Made by a program: the position numbers and the translations under genes | Shown here: one piece after another, positions 1 to 6,924 of the stretch | How positions within the stretch are numbered: position 1 is the stretch's first letter | How the letters are laid out: each line of letters starts with the position of its first letter | Origin: a virus | Virus record (IMG/VR): IMGVR_UViG_3300036944_000990 | Span: 1-64,000 of that record | Direction: 5' to 3' (one strand) | Length of the DNA: 64,000 bases | Notes under the pieces: model-generated | Told to the model about the DNA's origin: nothing | Seen by the model: the letters and a program-made list of their open reading frames with translations, nothing else | Database searches by the model: none

Positions 1-477
1 AAACAACTCGAAAAGGTCTGTTTGTCCACTGATCCGCTTGAGCAGATCCGACGCCCCTTTCAGAGTGTCGTAGTCTCCACGACTATAAGCACGTACACCC
101 TCTTTACCCAAGACGAGCAAATCCTTGGTGGTGTTAGTAGAAACACCCAAAGATTCCATGGTCTTAAATAGCTTGCCTTGTACACCAGCCGTTAAAGACT
201 TTGTAAGGCTCCCTCCGCCGAGTTTCTTGCCAATGCTAGTCAGGACATCAACTTTAGACATCCGCCCAGCAGAGAGCTTCTCAAGGTCTTTTGTGATGGA
301 TTTCACTAACTGCGGCGAACGCTTAAGCTTATCCACTGCCCCTTCGGCAGTATTGACCAGTACGTCGGGGATATTGTTGAGGGTTTCTTGTTTCTTTACC
401 TTGTAGGCGTCAACCGTCAAGAGGTCATCAATGGGCCCCGATTCGAACAGTGACGTCAGTCTCTTTTTAGAAGCCAT
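1..477 (-). CDS. Hypothetical protein, C-terminus beyond window
   Basis: An open frame starts at the ATG at 477 and runs without a stop to the window edge, giving 159 codons. A GGAG ribosome site lies just upstream. The protein is charged, begins MASKKRLTSLFESG, and looks mainly helical with many Lys and Leu residues; no membrane segment or known motif is visible. It follows a strong terminator (495-524), so it probably has its own promoter or relies on read-through. The gene is real by start, frame and spacing, but I do not recognise the family, and the rest of it lies outside the window. Confidence 0.7.
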   Translation of the reverse strand, partial: MASKKRLTSLFESGPIDDLLTVDAYKVKKQETLNNIPDVLVNTAEGAVDKLKRSPQLVKSITKDLEKLSAGRMSKVDVLTSIGKKLGGGSLTKSLTAGVQGKLFKTMESLGVSTNTTKDLLVLGKEGVRAYSRGDYDTLKGASDLLKRISGQTDLFELF

Positions 478-494
478 TGTGGTCTCCGAAGGTC

Positions 495-524
495 AAAAAA
501 AAAAAAACAAGGGGCCGAAGCCCC
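495..524 (-). terminator. Rho-independent terminator
   Basis: On the minus strand a GGGGC-TTCG-GCCCC hairpin (511-524) is followed by a run of about a dozen T. It closes the transcript of the gene ending at 530. Confidence 0.85.
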
Positions 525-529
525 TCATT

Positions 530-832
530 TCACAGACAGGCCGTAGCCAAGTACTTACCCAAAGCTTGTATCTTCAGAAAGCCTTTTGCCGCCATCTGTT
601 CCAACACGTCCTTAGCCGGGAAGACCACCTGAGGGAACGAGATAAAGTCGCCTTCTTGCAGGTCCGACACTTCGATCGAAGGCAGGTCCATTTTGATGGG
701 GGCAAGCTTGATCGGGTACTCACGATAAACGTCGCCGTCCTTACGCCAGAATGACATATCCGAAGGACACAGCCTAGGGATGGCTTCCCCTACAGCAGCT
801 GCGCGACAGTTCAGGTGTTCATGGATCTTCAT
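530..832 (-). CDS. Hypothetical protein, 100 aa
   Basis: The frame is open from 865, but the ATG at 832 has a clear AAGGA site seven bases upstream and the ATG at 865 has none, so I chose 832. The protein starts MKIHEHLNCRAAAVGEA and has a central stretch of alternating hydrophobic residues suggesting beta structure. No known domain is recognised. It follows the GIY-YIG/NADAR gene by a short gap on the same strand and ends just before a strong terminator, so it is the last gene of a minus-strand unit. Confidence 0.6.
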   Translation of the reverse strand: MKIHEHLNCRAAAVGEAIPRLCPSDMSFWRKDGDVYREYPIKLAPIKMDLPSIEVSDLQEGDFISFPQVVFPAKDVLEQMAAKGFLKIQALGKYLATACL

Positions 833-869
833 TAACGTGTCCTTAAAGGTTGAACAGGTACTCATAGTA

Positions 870-2027
870 TCAACGGTCAGTGAGGAACTTACACACCGCC
901 GTTAGATTGTCTGTGAAGTTGGAACGGTCCGGAATTACTTTACAGTTGTCGGGTTTACCGTAGTAGTAATAATGAACCAGTGGAAGGGTGTTAGTGATCA
1001 CCAACTCATACAGCTTTGGGTTTTGGGTTATCTTGCAAATCCATCCAATGCGCATCAAACGATCAAAGTCGGGGTTTTGGATGTAGTTCTTGTGATCAGC
1101 CTTTCCTTTCTTACGCGCTTCAAACCCTGAGAGTTGGGCATACTCATAATCAAGCATTCCCGTCTTCAAGAAGAAGTGTAAACCCTCGGCTGTATTGAAG
1201 TGTCCAAAGGCTGGGTGTTCAAACCCGATAGGTGAAGGGTTGGTTAACAAACGACCCAGCTCCGTGTGCCCTCGACTGTAGATGTTGATGTGATCAATTG
1301 AATCTGTACTTGGATGATAAACTCGAGGAGGTTCTATCACCGTTAACTCCTTTTCGACATAAAACCAATCTTGGTACTTAGGATCTTCAGAGACCAGTCT
1401 TCTCACAACTGACCTTTTCTCCATCCCAATAGCCATACTGGCACTTATTAAAGTTGGGTACTCCACCCCTTGAATAGAGACGGGTTTACCACACGCCAAG
1501 CGACTAGCTCCATTTGCAGCCAATCGATGTTCTTCGGAAAAGGGACGACCTTTCATAGCCACCGACATTTTTCGCCGCGTTTCGTCCGGTAGAGTCCTCC
1601 CTAGCTTCGCCGCCGCCAATTTAGAACGCCACTCTTCATCCATTATTCGACCTTTGTTGGCGGCCGACATTTTTGCCCGATGTTCTTCACTAAAAGACAA
1701 ACCCTTCATGGGTGATCGAACATCCATGCAGAAGTTGAGTAATGATGGATTGTCTTTATTAATGATAATTGTCGCTTGTTCAAGATCGTAAGCTTGATCT
1801 CGTCCAAAACAAGGAGTAGTTTCGAAATCCAATTGCGGGTTTTCGTTATATAGCTCTTGTAGCCTTTTATTGTGGTGACGTCTGTTCTTCAAATCCCATA
1901 AATGATCCATCTTCCGTTTGTTAAAGTTGGAAGTACTTCCAATATAGAAGTGACCAGTACTTGTGTGGGTTAGGACATACATCACACATTGGTCATTGAG
2001 TACCTCCGGTAACGGTGTCAGTTCCAT
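870..2027 (-). CDS. GIY-YIG homing endonuclease fused to a NADAR/gp30.3-like domain
   Basis: The N-terminus (residues about 14-75) has a GIY-YIG nuclease signature: MYVLTHTSTGHFYIGSTSN followed by basic residues. Residues about 110-175 hold three NUMOD3-like DNA-binding repeats of the SEEHRAKMSAANKGR type. Residues about 250-385 are a different module: INIYSRGHTELGRLL, a T-A-E-G-x-x-F-F pattern, and PLVHYYYYG near the end. This order of motifs matches the T4 gp30.3 / YbiA-NADAR fold as I know it, a family that handles ADP-ribose derivatives. A GAGGAG site precedes the ATG. The nuclease half probably spreads DNA; the C-terminal half may be an older phage gene into which the nuclease coding region was inserted in frame. 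The nuclease call is firm, the NADAR call moderate. Confidence 0.75.
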   Translation of the reverse strand: MELTPLPEVLNDQCVMYVLTHTSTGHFYIGSTSNFNKRKMDHLWDLKNRRHHNKRLQELYNENPQLDFETTPCFGRDQAYDLEQATIIINKDNPSLLNFCMDVRSPMKGLSFSEEHRAKMSAANKGRIMDEEWRSKLAAAKLGRTLPDETRRKMSVAMKGRPFSEEHRLAANGASRLACGKPVSIQGVEYPTLISASMAIGMEKRSVVRRLVSEDPKYQDWFYVEKELTVIEPPRVYHPSTDSIDHINIYSRGHTELGRLLTNPSPIGFEHPAFGHFNTAEGLHFFLKTGMLDYEYAQLSGFEARKKGKADHKNYIQNPDFDRLMRIGWICKITQNPKLYELVITNTLPLVHYYYYGKPDNCKVIPDRSNFTDNLTAVCKFLTDR

Positions 2028-2036
2028 AGGCTCTCC

Positions 2037-2390
2037 TCAGATCAGGTCGTAGTCGCGCTCGAGTGTGTTACGGGACAACATGAGAGGCCTCAACGTCTGG
2101 AGCCCAACATGTAGGTCAACCCCCATTCTTAGTACGTTGCGCAGGGTTTCCAAATCGGCCGGGCTATTGAATTCCACGTGGGTGTCGGGGAGGAGGTACT
2201 TGAGTAACAGTTCTGAGACGTCAAGGACACCGGCTTGATTCAGTTTGTGGACGAAGACCTTCACGCCATTGGTGTAGGCCAACAGAATAAATTGCGTCAC
2301 ATCCTGAGGACATTCAAACCGACACGAGTACGTCGTCATCGGGTGACTGAAGTTCATGTACTGGTCAATCTGTGGGGAGCGGTTCATAGA
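2037..2390 (-). CDS. Hypothetical protein, 117 aa
   Basis: The open frame extends to 2495, overlapping the upstream gene, but the ATG at 2390 has an AAAGGA site at normal distance; an ATG at 2411 is an alternative. A perfect GCGCAGG-GCAA-CCTGCGC hairpin (about 2418-2435) lies just upstream of these starts and could attenuate or set translation. The protein has no recognised domain. It ends ten bases before the homing endonuclease start, in a compact minus-strand run. Confidence 0.6.
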   Translation of the reverse strand, partial: SMNRSPQIDQYMNFSHPMTTYSCRFECPQDVTQFILLAYTNGVKVFVHKLNQAGVLDVSELLLKYLLPDTHVEFNSPADLETLRNVLRMGVDLHVGLQTLRPLMLSRNTLERDYDLI

Positions 2391-2439
2391 ACATTCGTCC
2401 TTTAAGGGCATATAGCGCAGGTTGCCCTGCGCTTGTTTG

Positions 2440-2946
2440 CTAGGAGGAGAGTTTATCACCAATGCCGCTGCGTTTGATCTTCTCCAACTGCTCATTGAGG
2501 CGGTCGTTCTGAGGATCGATTACAGGGGCATTGATCATCTGGTAGGGGCTGGGTTTAAGGGGCTGTTGTCCAGGACGCCGGCGATAGATTGTCATGGGGA
2601 GGACAATCTTGTCTCGTTCAAACTCGATCTCGAGGGTCAACTTGGCAGAGATCGGATTTATGAAGGACAAACCTTTCATAAACACGTTCCATGTCATGGT
2701 GTTTCGGGACAACTCTTTCGATAGGTTCCCGCGCGCGGACGACATGTCCTTGCCATTTTGCGGGATGCGGTTACGTGGATCTTCCAGATAACGAGGCATG
2801 CTGTTATTCCAGTCGATCACGCTAAACCGCGCTTCTCGCAAGATGGTGCGAAACGCTTTGCTTAAGACATCGCGCGCCTCATCTATCTTCTTGTCAGGGT
2901 CGTGGAGAATCTCCAGCATCTGACTGCGGTTTTCTCTGCCGTACAT
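2440..2946 (-). CDS. Hypothetical protein, 168 aa
   Basis: ATG at 2946 follows a GGAG site at seven bases and begins MYGRENRSQMLEIL; the open frame continues upstream to 2988 without a ribosome site. Start and upstream gene overlap by about 50 bases. The middle of the protein (LTLEIEFERDKIVLPMTIY) looks like paired beta strands, and the tail is Pro- and Gln-rich. No family recognised; a small virion or baseplate protein is possible from the neighbourhood but unproved. Confidence 0.6.
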   Translation of the reverse strand: MYGRENRSQMLEILHDPDKKIDEARDVLSKAFRTILREARFSVIDWNNSMPRYLEDPRNRIPQNGKDMSSARGNLSKELSRNTMTWNVFMKGLSFINPISAKLTLEIEFERDKIVLPMTIYRRRPGQQPLKPSPYQMINAPVIDPQNDRLNEQLEKIKRSGIGDKLSS

Positions 2947-3529
2947 GAGGTATCTCCAAAAAGGCCAGGGTAAGTGCCTCGACTTCACCCATCAGGTGTG
3001 ACAGCTGTCGATTGTAGTAATCGACACTACCCTGGCGCGTTATGCCGGCGCTGGTGAGACCTTTTTGAATAAACTCCAACTGTAGGATGATCGCATTGTA
3101 TACCTCCAACGGTACAATTGGCGCATCGTCTGGAGTGACCAAATAGTCATCCAAAGTCACACGCCTTAAGTTTAATGGGTTTTCTCGACTGCGTTGAATC
3201 TTCTCGGATACTGTCTCATTCGCCGAAATTTGCTTACTGGCTAAGTTGAGCAATCGAATCAACTCGTAAGCGTTAGGGTGTGCGGTATTCAGATGGATGC
3301 GAATTCCAACGGCTACCACGTACCCCCTCAAGACATCCAGGTCCAGAAGACGCAGAAGCTTGAGGCAATAGACTACATTTCTATGAAGGTAGTCATTGTC
3401 TGTATGTTCCGAGCGAATGCGACTTACGGCCTCTTCCACAGTCTCTTTACGGAGACCGCCAAAGAGTTTTCGTAGGTACTGCTCGAAAACATAATATAGG
3501 TTTGTAATTTTTTTCAAGGAAACCACCAT
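2894..3529 (-). CDS. Hypothetical helical protein, start uncertain
   Basis: A long frame ends at 2894. The ATG at 3529 overlaps the start of the divergent plus-strand gene at 3528 and has no good ribosome site. A TATATTATG promoter-like motif on the minus strand (3489-3500) instead suggests a later start, for example GTG at 3439. The protein is Leu-rich and helical, with ETVEEAVSRIRSEHTDNDYL and EKIQRSRENPLNLRR segments. No domain recognised. Confidence 0.55.
   Translation of the reverse strand: MVVSLKKITNLYYVFEQYLRKLFGGLRKETVEEAVSRIRSEHTDNDYLHRNVVYCLKLLRLLDLDVLRGYVVAVGIRIHLNTAHPNAYELIRLLNLASKQISANETVSEKIQRSRENPLNLRRVTLDDYLVTPDDAPIVPLEVYNAIILQLEFIQKGLTSAGITRQGSVDYYNRQLSHLMGEVEALTLAFLEIPHVRQRKPQSDAGDSPRP
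3489..3500 (-). promoter_or_regulatory. AT-rich promoter-like motif
   Basis: On the minus strand the sequence reads TATATTATG, close to motifs at 43559, 58497 and 59902 and resembling the TATATTAC motif of phiKZ early promoters. It lies in a divergent gap; on the plus strand the same bases give an AT-rich block before the gene at 3528. Confidence 0.35.
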
Positions 3530-3938
3530 GTCCGAATTCAATTTGACCGATGACGACATTCTTCGTCTGACCCAGGGTCAACGCAAAAAGCTACTCGACC
3601 ACTACACTGAAAAAGGTATACCCGGCTCGATTGAAGAGCAAGAGGCCTTGATGCGCCTACTGGCTGACATGGACCGCACGGCGCTGGGTAACAAGCGTGT
3701 CAAGACGGACGAGAAGCTAGCAGGTACTAACGAGTTGGTGGCTCAGGCCATCACCGATGTGATCAAACATTTCGGTGGACAGAACCCGTTCGAGAACAAC
3801 ACCACAGGCGTGATCATTGACGCCATCCCAGAACCGGACACGAAGCTACTTCCAGCAGCCAACCCAGTCCCTGGGGAAATGAACATTGGGATCGAGTCCC
3901 ATGACTTCAATGACTTCGTCAAGAAGTTTGAAGACTAA
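3528..3938 (+). CDS. Hypothetical acidic protein, 136 aa
   Basis: ATG at 3528 has an AAGGA site nine bases upstream. The protein starts MSEFNLTDDDILRLTQG and ends in an acidic FVKKFED tail; a helical first half is followed by a Pro/Asn-rich middle. It is a lone plus-strand gene between two minus-strand groups and ends at a bidirectional hairpin. I do not recognise the family. Confidence 0.65.
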   Translation: MSEFNLTDDDILRLTQGQRKKLLDHYTEKGIPGSIEEQEALMRLLADMDRTALGNKRVKTDEKLAGTNELVAQAITDVIKHFGGQNPFENNTTGVIIDAIPEPDTKLLPAANPVPGEMNIGIESHDFNDFVKKFED

Positions 3939-3972
3939 CATATCATCAGGTATTCAGTAACGGTTTACTGAC

Positions 3973-4007
3973 GGCATACAGGGCGGGGTGACCCGCCCTG
4001 TTTATGC
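3973..4007. terminator. Bidirectional hairpin with GGCATA/TATGC arms
   Basis: A 10-bp stem ACAGGGCGGG with a GTGA (GNRA) loop sits between GGCATA and TATGC half-sites, between the converging genes ending at 3938 and 4002. The minus-strand gene's stop codon lies inside the right arm. Member of the dispersed hairpin family. Confidence 0.7.
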
Positions 4008-4742
4008 ACGCAACAAGCTGAAGAAGGCAGGAGGTAACAGTTGTAGGGAGATGTACACCGACATCACCATCTCACTTACCGCAAAGGGATTAACCTCACC
4101 GAAGTGCTCAACTGTACGGTCTTCTTTGGTAATGACTCGGTCATGGCTGACAGCGGGTGCTAACAGATTGACTTCGGGAATCGCATGGGTGCGGAAGTTA
4201 TCCTTCTGCGCCTCCATCCAACTCCAATAGTCGTACATCACCAATAGCGAAACCTCACGCTTGATCCACTGAGGGGTCAACTGTTCTGGTTTCATAAAGA
4301 CCATCTTGACTTCAACCACATTGCCTGTGAGGATCTCACAGGCCTGTTGAATGGCGGCCACCTCAAGCTCTTCGAGTTGATAAGGCCAGTAGTTAACCAA
4401 ATACTGCGTACGTGACACGAAGGGTAGGTTAACTTGACTCACCACTAACGCTTCACTCAGTTCCTCTAAGATCCGAATGATGTTAGTGGGCCTTGCTGCT
4501 ATCAAAGCTTGTTTGTCGCGCGCTTTCCACCACTGCTTAAATTGGCTATGGGTAACCAACCCTTGAGTCAACTCGGAGTAGTCGTCAGACTCACGGGTCC
4601 AATAGCCCTCCTGCATCAACATCGTGGCGGCTTCAGGCGAATGAATAGCGACTACCCCCACCCGCGTATCCAACAAGCTGTCAAGGTCGATGTAGACCTT
4701 CTGATCGAACTCAGAGGGTGTTGAGGAAGTCTGGTTTGACAT
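4002..4742 (-). CDS. Hypothetical protein, 246 aa
   Basis: ATG at 4742 follows an AGGG site. The protein contains several aromatic-rich helices (LVMYDYWSWMEAQKDN) and ends in a short hydrophobic stretch, but shows no convincing transmembrane segment or catalytic motif. Its start overlaps the end of the gene at 4711-5217 by 32 bases, so the two are probably translated from one message. It may be a virion or assembly protein; unrecognised. Confidence 0.65.
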   Translation of the reverse strand: MSNQTSSTPSEFDQKVYIDLDSLLDTRVGVVAIHSPEAATMLMQEGYWTRESDDYSELTQGLVTHSQFKQWWKARDKQALIAARPTNIIRILEELSEALVVSQVNLPFVSRTQYLVNYWPYQLEELEVAAIQQACEILTGNVVEVKMVFMKPEQLTPQWIKREVSLLVMYDYWSWMEAQKDNFRTHAIPEVNLLAPAVSHDRVITKEDRTVEHFGEVNPFAVSEMVMSVYISLQLLPPAFFSLLRA

Positions 4743-5217
4743 ACTCGTCCCTACCTAGTGCGATCAACAGCACAACTGCGAACCACGGGTTATTGGTAAT
4801 GAGAGGTTCTACTTCAGTCGGACCCACTACCCGCTCGTAATAGTCGGCGTCCAACGCCCCTTGTTCTTTGGTCACCACTTGGGCTGCAAACCGCAGCGCT
4901 TTAGCCACCTCGGTGTGAAAGTCGTGTTGAACATGAGTCAGCATCAACAACGTCACTTCAGTCACCATCTCCTGAACAACGCTTTCTTCACGAATCTCCT
5001 CCCACAAATCCTCGACGACATCGTCGGTGATAAAGAGTGGTTGGAAGTCCAGGCGCAATTTACTTACGAACTGGAACACCTTAAGACGTTCTTCAAGCAT
5101 TGTCTTGGTGGCAGTGTTCTGATCGGCCCGAATCGCAACGAGTCGATTGATGTAGCTGTTCACCATGGCGTGGGTTTGTTGGCAGAGATGCGTAAAGTTT
5201 TCGTGCTGATTCATCAT
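4711..5217 (-). CDS. Hypothetical protein, 168 aa
   Basis: Start ATGATG at 5217 overlaps the stop of the preceding gene, which indicates translational coupling because no strong ribosome site is visible. The protein begins MMNQHENFTHLCQQT, is largely helical, and carries an acidic DDVVEDLWEEIREESV segment. No domain recognised. It belongs to a run of four tightly packed minus-strand genes (4002-6352). Confidence 0.65.
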   Translation of the reverse strand: MMNQHENFTHLCQQTHAMVNSYINRLVAIRADQNTATKTMLEERLKVFQFVSKLRLDFQPLFITDDVVEDLWEEIREESVVQEMVTEVTLLMLTHVQHDFHTEVAKALRFAAQVVTKEQGALDADYYERVVGPTEVEPLITNNPWFAVVLLIALGRDEYVKPDFLNTL

Positions 5218-5885
5218 TTATCCAACGTGTTGTCCAAGTGCATCGCTTTGAGTAAGGTACTAAGGGTCGTGACTGACTTCACCTTGGTACCTGCTTGACC
5301 CAAATGTTCGATCGAAGCCCCACCCGTCTCGTAGATGCTTCGGTTCATGGCGTTAAAGCCTTTGGCGTCACCGCCACGGAACTTAATCAGTTCGGTGATG
5401 GTGTAATCCAAGTTCTGGGCAAAAAGCACCTGTAGCTCCGGGAAGGAGATCTTCGAACCTTTAGAGGCTCCCGTGGGTTGTCCTGACAGGTCATCGACAT
5501 GCTTGTTGTTCTCAGGAATCGAAACCTTCTTTTGGAGTAACTGTACTTGTCGACGCACCGGAAGATCAACCACCATATAACGAATGGGGGTGAGGTAGGT
5601 CATACCTGTGGTGGGGTCAGTCAGAACCAAGCGTTGGAAGAACTCGTGGTTCAGCTCTTTGGCAATCTTAAGGTTTCGCTCAAGATCCAAACGGTCTTTG
5701 GTCAGGTTTGGAGAGATGATAGACAGGTTGGCTTCACCACTCTCCAACTGTTGCATGAACTGATCGAATTGGCGATCAGACATAGCGGCAAACATTTCTT
5801 CATACCGGGCGCGATTAGGGCTACCCGGCAAGAGTTTGTCGATGTACTTCAAAATGAATTCTGTGGCGGCTTTGCGATTACCCAT
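5214..5885 (-). CDS. Protein resembling the C-terminal region of RNA polymerase beta
   Basis: ATG at 5885 has a GGGGGAG site six bases upstream; longer starts lack one. The last third has GQPTGASKGSKISFPELQV, a later T-I-T-E-L, then RGGD and G-F-x-x-M-N-x-x-I. These fall in the same order as the conserved end of bacterial RpoB (QQPLGGKAQFGG..GEMEVW..TLQEM..DD..G..M..NI). phiKZ-related phages carry RNA polymerase subunits split into pieces, so a beta C-terminal piece would fit. At 223 residues it is far shorter than a normal beta half, and the match is by eye only. If wrong, it is an unknown protein. Confidence 0.45.
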   Translation of the reverse strand: MGNRKAATEFILKYIDKLLPGSPNRARYEEMFAAMSDRQFDQFMQQLESGEANLSIISPNLTKDRLDLERNLKIAKELNHEFFQRLVLTDPTTGMTYLTPIRYMVVDLPVRRQVQLLQKKVSIPENNKHVDDLSGQPTGASKGSKISFPELQVLFAQNLDYTITELIKFRGGDAKGFNAMNRSIYETGGASIEHLGQAGTKVKSVTTLSTLLKAMHLDNTLDK

Positions 5886-5899
5886 GACTTCTCCCCCGA

Positions 5900-6352
5900 C
5901 TACCAATCACAGACTACATCAAGCACCCCAATGCACAGGGATTTGGCCATACCCCGTACAGTCAAGTTCACAGGTTCGTTTAGCCCGTGGAACGAGATCA
6001 GGTGGGTGAGGTGCTTAAATTCGTACTCTAACTGTTGATAGTACTCTGCACTTAAAGGTGCGTGAAATATGTAAGCGGCTGATTTGGAAAATGCGATGTC
6101 CTGAACCAAACTGGACATACGCAACACCGTTGGTTGTGTTCCAATGAAACGAACGGCCACCCCCAAGCGCGGGTCGTCAGGGTCCCACCCTAAACTGGTC
6201 AATGCTGACAGCAGTGTATGGCGAAAGGACTGAGCATCCAAATTGGGGGTCGATGCAAAAACACCAACCACCACAGAATCGTACAGACCTGTTGTCGCCA
6301 TATTGACTTTGGCTGATGGTTGGGGAGCTATGCCCAATAGGAAGTCATCCAT
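5900..6352 (-). CDS. Hypothetical protein, 150 aa
   Basis: ATG at 6352 follows a GGAG about ten bases away and lies six bases after the previous gene. The sequence alternates beta-type strands (SVVVGVFAS, RLGVAVRFIGTQ) and helices and includes a histidine-rich KHLTHLISFHG segment. No family recognised. Same transcription unit as the flanking minus-strand genes. Confidence 0.6.
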   Translation of the reverse strand: MDDFLLGIAPQPSAKVNMATTGLYDSVVVGVFASTPNLDAQSFRHTLLSALTSLGWDPDDPRLGVAVRFIGTQPTVLRMSSLVQDIAFSKSAAYIFHAPLSAEYYQQLEYEFKHLTHLISFHGLNEPVNLTVRGMAKSLCIGVLDVVCDW

Positions 6353-6357
6353 TCGGA

Positions 6358-6615
6358 TTACACTCCGTGTCGGGCAAGCGTCGGAAAAACATGGCGTTCC
6401 AGATCACGCAACCAGAGCCCTACAGGACGTTGGTCGATCAGGTATTCGCGCTCTTTCTGAGTGTTGACTTCCAGTGAGCCGAGGTGGCAACGCAGAAAGC
6501 CGTTGATTTCAGCCTGTTGGGCTTGTGGAGTCTTTGCCGTACAGGTGAAGTTTTGACTGAACTTTTGAGCGACCTCCGGACAGGAACGCTCCAGTCTCTC
6601 CAGCAATTTATTCAT
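6358..6615 (-). CDS. Hypothetical protein, 85 aa
   Basis: Two in-frame ATGs exist (6624 and 6615); AGGA is at correct distance only from 6615. The protein begins MNKLLERLERSC, is basic and helical, and has no recognised motif. Upstream is the terminator at 6721-6764, so a promoter is expected between about 6625 and 6720; an AT-rich block with CATATAGAAC (minus strand) is there. Confidence 0.6.
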   Translation of the reverse strand: MNKLLERLERSCPEVAQKFSQNFTCTAKTPQAQQAEINGFLRCHLGSLEVNTQKEREYLIDQRPVGLWLRDLERHVFPTLARHGV

Positions 6616-6720
6616 GGTACTCATCCTAGTTATCCTCGAATGAAGTTAGTGGGCTGTAAGGAAACAACCTTCGTATCATTACGAGTAGTGTTGGCATTTG
6701 TTCTATATGGTAGGTGATGC

Positions 6721-6764
6721 ATTTAAAAAATAACCGTCATACGCTCAGGCAGAAGCCTGAGCGT
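6721..6764 (-). terminator. Rho-independent terminator
   Basis: A 10-bp stem ACGCTCAGGC / GCCTGAGCGT (6741-6764) is followed on the minus strand by a T-rich tract. It ends the RecA-like unit after the 49-residue ORF. Confidence 0.75.
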
Positions 6765-6774
6765 AGAGGACAGG

Positions 6775-6924
6775 TTAGTCGTGTCGGCGAGTAAGGCCCA
6801 AAGCGAGGCGCAACAGACTCATCAAACCAAACGATCGCCGCTTAAGGCGTTCAGCAGTAAACGGATCAATCTGACGATCTTCGGTTACAATGTCCAAGGT
6901 GCGAAGCCCGAGTGGGCTCATCAT
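6775..6924 (-). CDS. Small ORF, 49 aa, coupled to the RecA-like gene
   Basis: An ATGATG at 6924 overlaps the TGA stop of the RecA-like gene and has a GGAGGG ribosome site six bases upstream. The frame reads 49 residues (MMSPLGLRTLDIVTEDRQ...) and stops at 6775, just before a strong terminator. The C-terminal half is basic and hydrophobic, with a GLMSLLRLALGLTRR amphipathic helix. Coupling, ribosome site and terminator position all support translation. Function unknown; a helper of the recombinase is one possibility. Confidence 0.6.
   Translation of the reverse strand: MMSPLGLRTLDIVTEDRQIDPFTAERLKRRSFGLMSLLRLALGLTRRHD

Noticed and set aside
437-450. GATTCGAA sequence like a tRNA T-loop
   Set aside because: No matching arms nearby, and it lies inside the coding frame of the gene at 1-477.
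2418-2435. Perfect GCGCAGG hairpin taken as a terminator
   Set aside because: No T-run follows and it lies just before a start codon, so a role in translation or none is more likely.
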